DNA of 64,000 bases from SIG607 sp045592625. Lineage in GTDB: Bacteria > Bacillota > Clostridia > Oscillospirales > Acutalibacteraceae. The notes under the pieces were generated by a model. The model had not been told where the DNA came from and did not search any database. It was given only the letters and a program-made list of their open reading frames with translations. The translations under genes and the position numbers were made by a program. Location: contig JAZNVC010000019.1 in NCBI GenBank assembly GCA_045592625.1, positions 6,142-70,141 on the forward strand, read 5' to 3'. This document shows, piece after piece, positions 17,442 to 26,939 of this stretch (positions are counted from its first letter, which is position 1; the number at the start of each line of letters is the position of its first letter).

Positions 17442-18282
17442 ATTCGGTCCCGCAGGCACTTGCAATTTATTTAAGGAAATGGGTTACAAGCAATCTTTGG
17501 ATATTCCCGCTTTTTTAACCAAAGTTAACCTTGACCATTTTGAATATCAATGCGGCAGAGGGGTTAATATAGGTAAGGAAAAAGCTGTTCAGTTGGGTGC
17601 AAAATTCAAAGAATCCAGTAAAACCGTATCTCTTCACGCACCTTACTATATTTCAATGTCGTCTGTGGAAGAAGAAAAACGCAGAAACTCTGTAAACTAT
17701 ATTTTAAGCAGTGCCGAGGCGGTTGATTTTCTTGGCGGTGACAGAATAGTTGTTCATACGGGTTCCTGTTCGAAAATGAGCAGAGAAGAGGCGTTGGAAA
17801 AGGCTATCCAAACACTTGTTTGGTCATTAGATGCATTAAAAGAACGTGGACTTTCTCATGTTCATATCTGCCCTGAAACTATGGGAAAGATTAATCAGCT
17901 TGGCACACTGGACGAAGTTATTGCTCTTTGTAAAGTGGATGAAAGCGTAATACCCTGTATTGATTTCGGCCATCTTAATGCAAGAACTCAGGGTGAGGTA
18001 AATTCTTTAAATGCTTTTGAAAATATTTTAAATAGGATAGAAAATGAACTGGGCACCGATAGACTTAAAAACTTCCATTCTCATTTTTCAAAAATAGAAT
18101 ATACCGAAGGCGGAGAAAAACGCCACCTTACCTTTGAGGATGTTGTTTACGGCCCCAGCTTTGAGCCTTTGATGGAACTGGTATATAAAAAAGGTCTTTC
18201 ACCTATATTTGTTTGTGAATCGGCCGGAACTCAAAGTTTAGATGCTTTGAGTATGAAGAAATACTATGAGGCCTTGGAGTAA
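17425..18282 (+). CDS. nfo: Endonuclease IV (AP endonuclease family 2)
   Basis: 285 residues of the Nfo TIM barrel. Metal-binding blocks are visible: SLHAPYY near residue 70, VVHTG, CPETMG, CIDFGHLNAR and FHSHFS, then FVCES. It cuts DNA at abasic sites in base excision repair. Start ATG at 17425 follows AAGGTGG. Some clostridial members of this barrel family may act differently, but the three-metal ligand set looks intact. Confidence 0.88.
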   Translation: MDMAAKFGPAGTCNLFKEMGYKQSLDIPAFLTKVNLDHFEYQCGRGVNIGKEKAVQLGAKFKESSKTVSLHAPYYISMSSVEEEKRRNSVNYILSSAEAVDFLGGDRIVVHTGSCSKMSREEALEKAIQTLVWSLDALKERGLSHVHICPETMGKINQLGTLDEVIALCKVDESVIPCIDFGHLNARTQGEVNSLNAFENILNRIENELGTDRLKNFHSHFSKIEYTEGGEKRHLTFEDVVYGPSFEPLMELVYKKGLSPIFVCESAGTQSLDALSMKKYYEALE

Positions 18283-19338
18283 ATGATGATTAATCTGGAT
18301 AAATATATTTCTTCCCGTTCAGCAGTGCTGATTTGTACCGATGTTAACCGTTTTTATTTGAGCGGTGTAAAATCTTCGGCGGGGTATCTTCTTAAAACCA
18401 ATATTGGAGATTTTTTGTTTGTTGACGGAAGATATTTTGAAATGGCTAAGAAAACCGCAAAAAGCTCAGTAAAGGTTGTTCTTTTGAACAGATTTTCCAA
18501 ACAACTTAATGAAATTATAGAAAGATTTAAAATAGATACAATTTATACCGAAACAGATATTACCGTTTCATTTCTTAATTCTCTTTGTGATATCCTTAAC
18601 TGTAAGGTTATGGCAATGGAAAGCCTTAGTGAAGAAATTCTTGCAGCCAGAAGTGTAAAAACAAAGGAAGAAGTAGAAAACATAATATGTGCACAACGTA
18701 TTGCTGAAGGTGCATTTAATGAACTTTTGAATTTTATAAAGGTTGGCGTTACCGAAAAAGAAATCGCTCTTTTCCTTGATTACGAAATGGGCAAAAGGGG
18801 AAGTGAGGGCGTATCCTTTGAAACCATTGCTGTTTCGGGCGAAAATTCCTCTATGCCTCACGGTGTACCTAAAGAGAAACCATTAAAAGAAGGGGATTTT
18901 TTAACCCTTGATTTTGGAGCTGTGTATAAAGGATATCACAGCGATATGACAAGAACTCTTGCCATAGGATATGCAACCGATAAAATGCAGGAAATATATA
19001 ATCTTGTTTTAAAGGCACAAAATAGTGCGATTGAAAAAATCGCATCGGGTATTGCCTGTAAAAACGTAGATGCCGTAGCAAGAGATATAATAACTAAGGC
19101 GGGTTATGGAGGCAATTTCGGTCATAGTACCGGTCACGGAGTAGGTCTTTGCATTCACGAATATCCGAATTTATCTAACAGAAATGACAAAAAACTTGTT
19201 TGCGGCCAGATAGTTACCGTTGAACCCGGTATTTATATTGAATCACAGTTTGGGGTAAGAATAGAAGATATGATTCTTGTTAAGGAAAATACAAGAGAAA
19301 ACTTGACAAATTGTCCCAAAACGCTTATAATTTTATAG
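18283..19338 (+). CDS. M24 family Xaa-Pro aminopeptidase
   Basis: 351 residues: a creatinase-like N-terminal domain (1-125) and a pita-bread catalytic domain. Metal ligands lie in LDFGAVYKGYHSDMTRT, HSTGHGVGLCIHE and VEPGIYIE. It removes N-terminal residues before proline. The start directly follows the preceding stop, and efp follows; this peptidase-efp pairing is widespread in Firmicutes and may relate to proline metabolism. Confidence 0.93.
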   Translation: MMINLDKYISSRSAVLICTDVNRFYLSGVKSSAGYLLKTNIGDFLFVDGRYFEMAKKTAKSSVKVVLLNRFSKQLNEIIERFKIDTIYTETDITVSFLNSLCDILNCKVMAMESLSEEILAARSVKTKEEVENIICAQRIAEGAFNELLNFIKVGVTEKEIALFLDYEMGKRGSEGVSFETIAVSGENSSMPHGVPKEKPLKEGDFLTLDFGAVYKGYHSDMTRTLAIGYATDKMQEIYNLVLKAQNSAIEKIASGIACKNVDAVARDIITKAGYGGNFGHSTGHGVGLCIHEYPNLSNRNDKKLVCGQIVTVEPGIYIESQFGVRIEDMILVKENTRENLTNCPKTLIIL

Positions 19339-19372
19339 TAAATATTTAATTTCTATTTTTGGAGGACAAATT

Positions 19373-19930
19373 ATGTTAAGTGCAGGAGATTTTAGAAACG
19401 GCCTTACCTTTGAAGAGGATGGCAACGTACTTCAGGTTGTTGAATTTCAGCATGTTAAACCCGGTAAAGGTGCTGCGTTCGTAAGAACCAAAACCAGAAA
19501 TGTTATTACCGGTGCTATTATTGAAAAGAGCTATAACCCAAGTGCAAAGTTCCCCGTTGCTTATGTTGAGCGCAAGGATATGGAATATTCCTATAATGAC
19601 GGCGATCTTTATTACTTTATGGATCCTGAAACATATGAGCTTATTCCCGTTAACAAGTCCGAACTTGGTGAAGGCTTCAAATTTGTAAAGGAAACTATGG
19701 TATGCAAAATCCTTTCTTATAAAGGAAAGGTATTTGGTATGGAGCCTCCTACATTCGTAGAACTTCAGATTACCGAAACAGAACCCGGTTTCAAGGGTGA
19801 TACTGCTACAAACGCTACCAAACCTGCTACACTTGAAACAGGTGCTGAAATCAGAGTTCCTCTCTTTATTAACGAAGGAGATATGATTCGTATTGACACC
19901 CGTACAGGTGAATATATGGAAAGAGCATAA
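19373..19930 (+). CDS. efp: Elongation factor P
   Basis: 185 residues in three beta domains (KOW-like N-terminus and two OB folds). The loop HVKPGKGAAFVRTK carries Lys32, the position modified in many bacteria. EF-P relieves ribosome stalling at polyproline stretches. No EpmA/EpmB modification enzymes are seen nearby. GGAGG precedes the ATG. Confidence 0.97.
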   Translation: MLSAGDFRNGLTFEEDGNVLQVVEFQHVKPGKGAAFVRTKTRNVITGAIIEKSYNPSAKFPVAYVERKDMEYSYNDGDLYYFMDPETYELIPVNKSELGEGFKFVKETMVCKILSYKGKVFGMEPPTFVELQITETEPGFKGDTATNATKPATLETGAEIRVPLFINEGDMIRIDTRTGEYMERA

Positions 19931-19946
19931 TTAAGGAGATATTAAA

Positions 19947-20390
19947 GTGATGACTATTACTGAAAAAGCTGCTTATATAAAGGGTCTTGCCGAGGGTCTT
20001 GAGCTTGACGCTTCTACTAAAGAAGGTAAAATCCTTAATGCTATTATAGATTTACTTTCCGATATCGCTGTTGATATTGAGGATACCGAAGATGCTTGTG
20101 CAGAACTTGCAGAGCAGATTACTGCTGTAGACGAAGACCTTGCAGAGCTTGAGGACTTTGTTTACGAAGAGTATGAAGAAGATGAAGATGAGTGCGACTT
20201 TGATTGCGAAGGCTGTTCTGGTTGCGATTATGACGACGATGATGACGATGAACTTTATGAGGTTGAGTGTCCTAATTGTCACGACGTAATTTACGTTGAT
20301 GATAAAATGCTTGAGGAAAAGGGAATAACCTGTCCAAACTGCGGAACAAACCTTGAGTTCGATTTAGAAGAGGATAACGACGAAGAATAA
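19947..20390 (+). CDS. CD1247 N-terminal-domain protein with acidic linker and zinc ribbon
   Basis: 147 residues, or 146 if the ATG at 19950 is used rather than GTG at 19947. Residues 1-65 are a helical domain starting ITEKAAYIKGLAEGL, found in clostridial proteins next to efp. A very acidic, cysteine-containing stretch follows (about 70-100), then a CPNC...CPNCG zinc ribbon. Function unknown; the metal ribbon and the position in the efp transcript suggest a translation- or RNA-linked role, which is only inference. Confidence 0.75.
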   Translation: MMTITEKAAYIKGLAEGLELDASTKEGKILNAIIDLLSDIAVDIEDTEDACAELAEQITAVDEDLAELEDFVYEEYEEDEDECDFDCEGCSGCDYDDDDDDELYEVECPNCHDVIYVDDKMLEEKGITCPNCGTNLEFDLEEDNDEE

Positions 20391-20397
20391 TTAACAG

Positions 20398-20428
20398 CAA
20401 AAGCATCCTTGGGATGCTTTTGTTTTTA
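20398..20428 (+). terminator. Terminator after the efp operon
   Basis: Stem CAAAAGCATCC / GGATGCTTTTG with a three-base loop followed by T5, immediately before the ispD ribosome site. Confidence 0.85.
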
Positions 20429-20438
20429 GGAGTAGTTT

Positions 20439-21164
20439 ATGGCAGTAACAGAGTTTAAAATTGAATATAGCGTAGCAAAGGCACCGCACAAAAGTGCTGT
20501 TCCTGTAATAATAGTTGCTGCAGGTTCGTCTTCACGAATGGGTGGTGTAAATAAAATGTTTGCACTGCTTTCGGGAATTCCCGTTATTGCAAGAACTATG
20601 CTTAGTTTTGAGAGAAGCCCTTATGTCAGCGAATTGGTAGTTGTAACCAAAAAAGAAAGCATAGCTGATGTTTTGCGTCTTAAAGAAGAATATATGATTT
20701 CTAAGTTAAGGGTTGTTACGCAAGGCGGTCAAGACCGATTGAACTCGGTGCTCAACGGACTTTCTGTATTAAGTGATACTACAAAGGGTGTAATGATACA
20801 TGACGGTGCCAGACCGCTGGTAAGCCAGATGCTTATTGAAAAAATGGCTAAGGCAAGTCTTGTTTTCGACTGTGCGGTATGCGGTGTTCCTGTTAAGGAT
20901 ACCTTAAAAGAAAAATGCGATTTTGTAAGGACCCTTGACAGAGGTAAAATCTTTTCTGTTCAGACACCACAATCGGTAAATTTTATTAAATATAAAGAAC
21001 TTCTCACTTCTATAACCGATAAAAGCAGTTTTACCGATGATGCATCGGTAATGGAAAGTGCAGGTTTTAATACCGAAATTATTGAGGGTGAAGAAAGTAA
21101 TATAAAAATTACTACACCTTTCGATATTAAATTGGCTCAAATTCTTTTAAAGGAGGAGTTTTAA
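20439..21164 (+). CDS. ispD: 2-C-methyl-D-erythritol 4-phosphate cytidylyltransferase
   Basis: 241 residues. The nucleotide-binding IIVAAGSSSRMGG, the GGQDRLNSVLNGL block and MIHDGARPLVS are conserved. It transfers CMP to MEP in the non-mevalonate isoprenoid pathway. It carries about 20 extra residues before the usual start. Overlaps ispF by one base. Confidence 0.95.
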   Translation: MAVTEFKIEYSVAKAPHKSAVPVIIVAAGSSSRMGGVNKMFALLSGIPVIARTMLSFERSPYVSELVVVTKKESIADVLRLKEEYMISKLRVVTQGGQDRLNSVLNGLSVLSDTTKGVMIHDGARPLVSQMLIEKMAKASLVFDCAVCGVPVKDTLKEKCDFVRTLDRGKIFSVQTPQSVNFIKYKELLTSITDKSSFTDDASVMESAGFNTEIIEGEESNIKITTPFDIKLAQILLKEEF

Positions 21165-21631
21165 TGCGGATAGGACATGGTTACGATGTGCATCGCTTTT
21201 CGGAGAACAGACCGCTTTTTTTAGGCGGTATAGAAATTCCGTATGAAATGGGACTTCTTGGGCATTCCGATGCAGATGTGTTGCTTCATGCTATTTGCGA
21301 CGCTCTCCTCGGAGCAGCAACTTTTGGTGATATAGGCAAACATTTTCCCGATACCGACGAACAATATAAAGGTATTGACAGTAAATTGCTGTTAAAAAAT
21401 GTTTATAATAAAATAACCGAGAAAGGCTTCAAAATAGTAAATATTGATGCTACTGTTATTGCACAAAAACCGAAAATTTCTCCATATATTGAAAAAATAA
21501 GAGAAACTATAGCTGAAATTTTAAATACAGATATTAATAACATTAATATTAAGGCAACCACTGAGGAGGGACTTGGTTTTACAGGTGAGCTTAAGGGAAT
21601 TGCCTGTCATTGTATTTGCCTTATTGAATAA
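21164..21631 (+). CDS. ispF: 2-C-methyl-D-erythritol 2,4-cyclodiphosphate synthase
   Basis: 155 residues. GHGYDVHRF (zinc ligands), LLGHSDADVLLHAICDALLGA and GDIGKHFPDTD are diagnostic. It closes the cyclic diphosphate in the MEP pathway. Coupled to ispD by a one-base overlap. Confidence 0.96.
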   Translation: MRIGHGYDVHRFSENRPLFLGGIEIPYEMGLLGHSDADVLLHAICDALLGAATFGDIGKHFPDTDEQYKGIDSKLLLKNVYNKITEKGFKIVNIDATVIAQKPKISPYIEKIRETIAEILNTDINNINIKATTEEGLGFTGELKGIACHCICLIE

Positions 21632-21669
21632 TATTTAGGTTTTACTCATAAAATAGTATGGGTGATTAA

Positions 21670-21984
21670 ATGAAGGTGTACTTTTCATTGTCATACGGCT
21701 ATGCATTGGTATTGTGTTTTTTTACACTTATTTCTTTTTCGGTTATGGCTATAGCCGGTAACGGAAAAACAAATACCATTATTGAAAACGAACTGTCTAG
21801 AGAATATTATTTAAAAAGCAAAGGCTATATCGTCAGCGAACCGTTTACTGTTAAGAATATTGTGATTAACGGTGAAAATTTTACGGAATATACATACATA
21901 ACAAAGGATAAAACAATAATCCGTCTAAATTTTGACGGAGATAAATTGGTTGGAGAACAATATGACCGATACAAGACTGGATAA
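21670..21984 (+). CDS. Small membrane-anchored protein of unknown function
   Basis: 104 residues: one N-terminal membrane segment (about 8-30) followed by a soluble part with alternating beta-like pattern. Nothing recognised. It starts after ispF and overlaps the pseudouridine synthase by 23 bases, so it seems to be a real gene of the same transcript. Family not recognised. Confidence 0.6.
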   Translation: MKVYFSLSYGYALVLCFFTLISFSVMAIAGNGKTNTIIENELSREYYLKSKGYIVSEPFTVKNIVINGENFTEYTYITKDKTIIRLNFDGDKLVGEQYDRYKTG

Positions 21985-22663
21985 GTTTATTTCTAATCAA
22001 ACGTTGCTCAGCAGAAATGATGCAAGAAAGGCAATTTTTACGGGCAGAGTAAAGGTTAATGATGAAACTATTTTGAAAATTGACTTTAAAATCGATACGG
22101 CTGTTGATAAAGTTACTTTAGATGGAGAGAATATTGCTTTTGAAAAATATGTATATCTTATAATGAATAAGCCAAAGGGGATTTTATCGGCAACAACAGA
22201 TAAAAAAGCCAAAACAGCGGTAGACTTACTTCCTGATATTTATAAAAAACGTAATATTTTTCCCGCCGGAAGACTTGATAAGGATTCTACAGGCATGGTG
22301 CTGCTCACCGATGACGGAGAATTTGCACATAAAATTACGGGTCCGAAGCATCATATTGAAAAAGCCTATGTAGTAGAAGTGGACGGTGAAATTACCGATG
22401 AAGTTATAGAGGGTTTTAAAAATGGTATTACCCTTTATAACGGCGAAAAATGTATATCGGCTGTTTGTGAAAAAATAAACAAAACCACAGCCAGAGTTAT
22501 TCTTACAGAGGGTAAATATCATCAGATTAAGCGAATGTTCGGTGTTTACAATCTCGGAGTTAATTCGCTTCACAGGGAACGAATAGGCTCTCTTGCTTTA
22601 CCAAAAGAACTTAAAGAAGGGCAGTTTTATAAAATTGAACCTCATTTATTAACAAAAAATTAA
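21962..22663 (+). CDS. RsuA/RluB-type pseudouridine synthase
   Basis: 233 residues. N-terminal S4 RNA-binding domain (TRLDKFISNQTLLSRNDARK), then the catalytic domain with MNKPKGILSA and the catalytic aspartate in FPAGRLDKDSTGMVLLT. It converts a uridine in 16S or 23S rRNA to pseudouridine. The ATG at 21962 has GGAGAAC upstream and gives a standard N-terminus; the frame is open from 21932. Confidence 0.92.
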   Translation: MTDTRLDKFISNQTLLSRNDARKAIFTGRVKVNDETILKIDFKIDTAVDKVTLDGENIAFEKYVYLIMNKPKGILSATTDKKAKTAVDLLPDIYKKRNIFPAGRLDKDSTGMVLLTDDGEFAHKITGPKHHIEKAYVVEVDGEITDEVIEGFKNGITLYNGEKCISAVCEKINKTTARVILTEGKYHQIKRMFGVYNLGVNSLHRERIGSLALPKELKEGQFYKIEPHLLTKN

Positions 22664-22800
22664 GAAAATTGGACATTATTATGCAAATTAACTAAAATAA
22701 TCAATGTAAGATTTTCTATTTTAACTATAGTAATTTTAGTTGGTCTTTGATATAATATCTTAGTACTAAAATGTCATTCACTACTAGGAGGTCTAAAAAA

Positions 22801-23943
22801 ATGGCAAGTTTATCACTTCGCAACGTTTATAAAAAGTACCCCGGTGGTGTAGTAGCAGTATCCGACTTTAACCTCGAGATTAAGGATAAGGAATTTATCA
22901 TTCTCGTTGGTCCTTCCGGTTGCGGTAAATCTACAACACTCCGTATGGTAGCAGGTCTTGAAGAAATTTCTGACGGTGAAGTTTATATTGGTGACCGTCT
23001 TGTTAACGACGTTGCTCCTAAGGATAGAGATATAGCAATGGTTTTCCAGAACTACGCTCTTTATCCTCATATGTCTGTTTTTGATAATATGGCATTCGGA
23101 CTTAAACTCCGTAAAACATCTAAAGATGAAATCCGTCGTCGTGTTGAAGAGGCTGCTCGTATCCTCGACATTGAACATCTTCTTGAAAGAAAGCCGAAGG
23201 CTCTTTCCGGTGGTCAGCGTCAGCGTGTTGCTTTAGGTCGTGCAATCGTTCGTGAACCTAAGGTATTCCTTCTTGACGAACCTCTTTCCAACCTTGATGC
23301 TAAGCTTCGTGCACAGATGAGAACTGAGATTTCTAAACTCCACCAGAGACTTGGTACAACCTTTATTTACGTAACTCATGACCAGACAGAAGCTATGACA
23401 ATGGGTACCAGAATCGTAGTTATGAAGAGTGGTCTTATCCAGCAGGTTGATACTCCTCAGAATCTTTATCTCTATCCTTGCAACCTCTTCGTTGCGGGCT
23501 TTATCGGTTCTCCCCAGATGAACTTTATCGAGTCTAAACTCCTTAAAGAAGCTGATGGTTACTATGTAGAATTCGGTTCTGAAGATACTAAGACCCGTGC
23601 AGGCGTTAAATTTAAGATTAAGTTACCTGAGTCCAAAAACAAGGATAACTGTCTTGAAGCATATGCGGGTAAGGAAGTTATTATGGGTATCCGTCCTGAG
23701 AATGTTCACAACGAAGAAGATCTTCTTGCAACATACTCCGACGGTGTTGTTGAAGCTAAGGTTGAAGTTACTGAGCTTATGGGTGCTGAAACTTATCTTT
23801 ATATGGATTGCGAAACAAATGCAATCAATGCACGTGTTGCTCCTACCAATACTGCACGTCCCGGTGATACCATTAAAATTGCTCTCGAACCTCAGAAGAT
23901 TCACCTCTTTGACAAGGATACAGAGAAGACAATCACCAACTAA
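22801..23943 (+). CDS. ugpC: Carbohydrate ABC transporter ATP-binding protein (MsmX/UgpC type)
   Basis: 380 residues. Walker A GPSGCGKST, Q-loop, signature LSGGQRQRVALGRA, Walker B VFLLDEPLSNLD and the H-loop are followed by a C-terminal MOBE/TOBE regulatory domain (from about 240). MsmX-type ATPases are shared by several sugar importers and are often encoded alone, as here. AGGAGG precedes the ATG at 22801. Codon use is richer in C-ending codons than its neighbours, a sign of high expression. Confidence 0.93.
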   Translation: MASLSLRNVYKKYPGGVVAVSDFNLEIKDKEFIILVGPSGCGKSTTLRMVAGLEEISDGEVYIGDRLVNDVAPKDRDIAMVFQNYALYPHMSVFDNMAFGLKLRKTSKDEIRRRVEEAARILDIEHLLERKPKALSGGQRQRVALGRAIVREPKVFLLDEPLSNLDAKLRAQMRTEISKLHQRLGTTFIYVTHDQTEAMTMGTRIVVMKSGLIQQVDTPQNLYLYPCNLFVAGFIGSPQMNFIESKLLKEADGYYVEFGSEDTKTRAGVKFKIKLPESKNKDNCLEAYAGKEVIMGIRPENVHNEEDLLATYSDGVVEAKVEVTELMGAETYLYMDCETNAINARVAPTNTARPGDTIKIALEPQKIHLFDKDTEKTITN

Positions 23944-23954
23944 TAAGTATATTA

Positions 23955-23983
23955 AAATGCGGCTTAAAAGCCGCATTTTTTTA
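23955..23983 (+). terminator. Terminator after the sugar ABC ATPase
   Basis: Stem AAATGCGGCTT / AAGCCGCATTT with a very short loop, followed by a T-rich tract. Confidence 0.88.
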
Positions 23984-24019
23984 TTTGTAATAAATTTGTA
24001 ACTTTTTTAGAAATTATAC

Positions 24020-24048
24020 TTGAATTTTTGGTTATTTTTTAGTACAAT
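24020..24048 (+). promoter_or_regulatory. Sigma-A promoter of the CdaR-like regulator and ftsEX
   Basis: TTGAAT (24020-24025) and TACAAT (24043-24048) with a 17-base spacer. Confidence 0.7.
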
Positions 24049-24091
24049 GTATATGTGGTTATATATTTATTTTTATGGGGGGATGTGCAAT

Positions 24092-25174
24092 ATGTCAAAT
24101 CGTTTGTTTCAGGGAGTAATTCATCAAATGAAGGACTCTATTGACAAGACCTTTGGTGTTATTGATGAAAACCGCACTATTATTGCTTGTAGTGAACTTG
24201 GAAGAATAGGTGAGGCAATAAATATACCTGCTGATCTTACATTTTCTGAAACCTCTGTGCAGTCAATGGGGTATACATTTAAGGCAGTGAATCCTGCACA
24301 AAACAGCGATTACGTTGTTTTTGTTGAAGGGAGCGATCTTATTGCTGAAAAATACTGTTCGGTTATAGCTGTTGCTTTTATGAACATCAAGTTTTATTAT
24401 GATGAAAAATACGACAGAGGCAATTTCATTAAGAACATAATTCTTGACAATATTCTCCCGGGCGATATTTATCTTAAGGCAAGAGAGCTTTATTTTAATT
24501 CCGACGTTATGCGTACTGTTATTCTTATTCGTGTTAATGAACCCGGTGACGTGTCGGTTTATGACATTATTCAGAATCTTTTCCCCGACAAATCAAAGGA
24601 TTTTGTTATTAACATTAACGAAACCGATATTGCTCTTGTAAAAGAAACAAAGCTCGGTATTGATTCAAAAGATATCGAGCAGTTGGCTTCTACTATTGCC
24701 GATACACTTACCGGTGAGTTTTATGCTCATGCAACAATTGGTGTAGGTACTACCGTTGATAATCTTAAAGACCTTGCTAAGTCCTTTAAAGATGCTCAGG
24801 TTGCTCTCGAAGTTGGAAAAGTATTTGATACCGATAAAACGATTGTTTGCTATAACAGCCTTGGTATTGCCCGTCTTATTTACCAACTCCCAACTACTCT
24901 TTGCGAATCCTTTTTAAGAGAAGTATTTAAGCGCGGTTCTATTGAGAGTCTTGACCAGGAAACACTTTTTACAATTCAGAAGTTCTTTGAAAATAATCTT
25001 AACGTTTCGGAAACATCTCGTAAACTTTTTGTGCATCGTAACACCCTTGTTTATCGTCTTGAAAAAATCAAGAAGATTACAGGTCTTGACCTTAGAGAAT
25101 TTGACCATGCTATTATCTTTAAGATTGCCCTTATGGTAAATAAATATCTCAAATCCAATCCTATTAAATATTAA
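24092..25174 (+). CDS. PucR/CdaR family transcriptional regulator
   Basis: 360 residues. The C-terminus (about 300-355) is the PucR helix-turn-helix domain, with NNLNVSETSRKLFVHRNTLVYRLEKI. The central part resembles the GGDEF-like CdaR domain. The ATG at 24092 is chosen because a GGGGGG ribosome site lies nine bases upstream; upstream methionines lack one. It heads the transcript that continues into ftsE with 24 bases between, so it may control cell-division genes, although effector and targets are unknown. Confidence 0.85.
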   Translation: MSNRLFQGVIHQMKDSIDKTFGVIDENRTIIACSELGRIGEAINIPADLTFSETSVQSMGYTFKAVNPAQNSDYVVFVEGSDLIAEKYCSVIAVAFMNIKFYYDEKYDRGNFIKNIILDNILPGDIYLKARELYFNSDVMRTVILIRVNEPGDVSVYDIIQNLFPDKSKDFVININETDIALVKETKLGIDSKDIEQLASTIADTLTGEFYAHATIGVGTTVDNLKDLAKSFKDAQVALEVGKVFDTDKTIVCYNSLGIARLIYQLPTTLCESFLREVFKRGSIESLDQETLFTIQKFFENNLNVSETSRKLFVHRNTLVYRLEKIKKITGLDLREFDHAIIFKIALMVNKYLKSNPIKY

Positions 25175-25198
25175 TTATTTTTGAAAGAGTGAATTTTA

Positions 25199-25924
25199 AT
25201 GCAAGAAACACAGGAAATTGTAGCTTCTCATGCTAAACCTGTTATTGAGTTCAAGGGTGTTTCAAAGGTATATAATAGCGGCACCCATGCTTTAAATGAC
25301 GTAAATATTACCATAAATGAAGGCGAATTCGTTTTTATTGTTGGTGCTTCGGGGGCGGGTAAAAGTACCTTTATGAAGCTTATAATGCGTGAAGAAAAGC
25401 CAAATACAGGAAGTATTGTAGTTAATGGCTATAATCTTCCGAAAATGAAACATAAAAAAGTTCCCTTTTTTAGAAGAACGATGGGTATTGTTTTTCAGGA
25501 TTTCCGTCTAATTCCTAATATGACAGTTTATGATAACGTTGCGTTCGCTATGCACGTAATCGGTTCCCAGCCCAAGAATATTCGTCTTCAGGTTACGAAG
25601 GCACTTGCTCTTGTAGGGCTTGGCGAAAAGGCACGTTCTATGCCCAATCAGCTTTCGGGTGGTGAACAGCAACGTGTAGGTCTTGCACGTGCACTTGTAA
25701 ATAATCCAAGGCTTATTATTGCGGACGAGCCTACCGGTAACGTTGACCCTGCTATGTCTTATGAAATAGTTTCTCTTTTGACCGAAATAAACAAAATGGG
25801 AACAACGGTGCTTATGGTAACACATGACCATGACCTTGTTCGTGATTTTAAACATAGGGTTATAATGTTGGATAAGGGTAGTATTGTTGCTGATAATGCA
25901 GGAGGTAAGATAAATGAAAATTAG
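25199..25924 (+). CDS. ftsE: Cell division ATP-binding protein FtsE
   Basis: 241 residues. Walker A GASGAGKST, Q-loop VFQDFRLIPNMTVYDNVAFAM, signature LSGGEQQRVGLARALV and Walker B LIIADEPTGNVDP are typical of FtsE. Together with FtsX it gates a peptidoglycan hydrolase across the membrane rather than moving a substrate. The start overlaps nothing, but the end overlaps ftsX by 11 bases. Confidence 0.94.
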   Translation: MQETQEIVASHAKPVIEFKGVSKVYNSGTHALNDVNITINEGEFVFIVGASGAGKSTFMKLIMREEKPNTGSIVVNGYNLPKMKHKKVPFFRRTMGIVFQDFRLIPNMTVYDNVAFAMHVIGSQPKNIRLQVTKALALVGLGEKARSMPNQLSGGEQQRVGLARALVNNPRLIIADEPTGNVDPAMSYEIVSLLTEINKMGTTVLMVTHDHDLVRDFKHRVIMLDKGSIVADNAGGKINEN

Positions 25925-26921
25925 TAGTGTCAAATATCTTACCAAAGAGGGACTTAAAAGTGTGTGGACAAACCGTCTTATGTCACTTTCGTCTATAGGT
26001 GTACTTGTTGCCTGTATGGTGCTTATTGGTCTTGCACTTCTTTTATCACTTAACGTTAACAAAATGATTGGTGACCTTGAAAATCAAAACGTGGTGCTTG
26101 TGTTCTTTGATGATTATAACGCTGCACTATATTCCGAAGACAGAACGGCTCCTTACGGTGCCGATGTTGATGAAAACGGAATTTGTGACGAAATGTACGT
26201 TGTTCATAACAAAGAAGAAGCAGAAAATGTTTGCAAACTTATTGAAGAAATAGATAACGTAGAAAGCGTTGAATTTGTTTCTAAAGAGCAAGCTCTTGAA
26301 ATGACAAAGAATGTGCTTCCCGAAAAGGATGTTGACTATTTTTCTCTTCTTGAAGAAGATGGGGAAAATCCAATGTCCGACGGTGCAAAGGTTACAATGG
26401 TTGACCTCGAAAAATTTGATGAAACCATTAAAGCTATTACGGCTATAAACGGTGTGGATTCAATTCAGTCTCAAAACGGTCTGGCTGAAAAGATTACCAC
26501 AATTAAAAACGGACTTTTTATTGCTGGTATTGCAATAATTTCAATTCTTCTTATTATTGCTCTTGTTATCGTTTCAAATACTATCCGTGTAACAATGTAT
26601 AACAGAAAACTTGAAATTGGTATTATGAAGGCAGTAGGTGCTACTGATAGTTTTGTAAGGATACCCTTTGTTGTTGAGGGTGTGACTATTGGTTTAATTT
26701 CTGCAGTGTTGTCATTAGGCATTCTGTATAGCTGCTACAGGGTAGCTATCGAGGCTATTCTATCAGCCGTTGGCGAAGTTAAACTAATTCCTTTCTCGTC
26801 ACAAGCCCTTATGCTTTTTGGAGTGTTTGCTGCTATAGGTTTTGTAGCAGGTACTTTCGGAAGTATAATAATGATAGGCAAGTACTTAAAACGTGAAGGC
26901 AGCGAGTTTGCCGCTATATAA
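25914..26921 (+). CDS. ftsX: Cell division protein FtsX
   Basis: 335 residues: one N-terminal helix (about 20-45), a large outer domain (about 50-195) and three C-terminal helices, the FtsX layout. Contains the MKAVGATDSFVRIPFVVEG block common to FtsX. It forms a complex with FtsE and passes the ATP-driven change to the hydrolase encoded next. The outer domain is slightly longer than in Bacillus. Confidence 0.94.
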   Translation: MKISSVKYLTKEGLKSVWTNRLMSLSSIGVLVACMVLIGLALLLSLNVNKMIGDLENQNVVLVFFDDYNAALYSEDRTAPYGADVDENGICDEMYVVHNKEEAENVCKLIEEIDNVESVEFVSKEQALEMTKNVLPEKDVDYFSLLEEDGENPMSDGAKVTMVDLEKFDETIKAITAINGVDSIQSQNGLAEKITTIKNGLFIAGIAIISILLIIALVIVSNTIRVTMYNRKLEIGIMKAVGATDSFVRIPFVVEGVTIGLISAVLSLGILYSCYRVAIEAILSAVGEVKLIPFSSQALMLFGVFAAIGFVAGTFGSIIMIGKYLKREGSEFAAI

Positions 26922-26939
26922 AAATTTTAAGGTGAATAT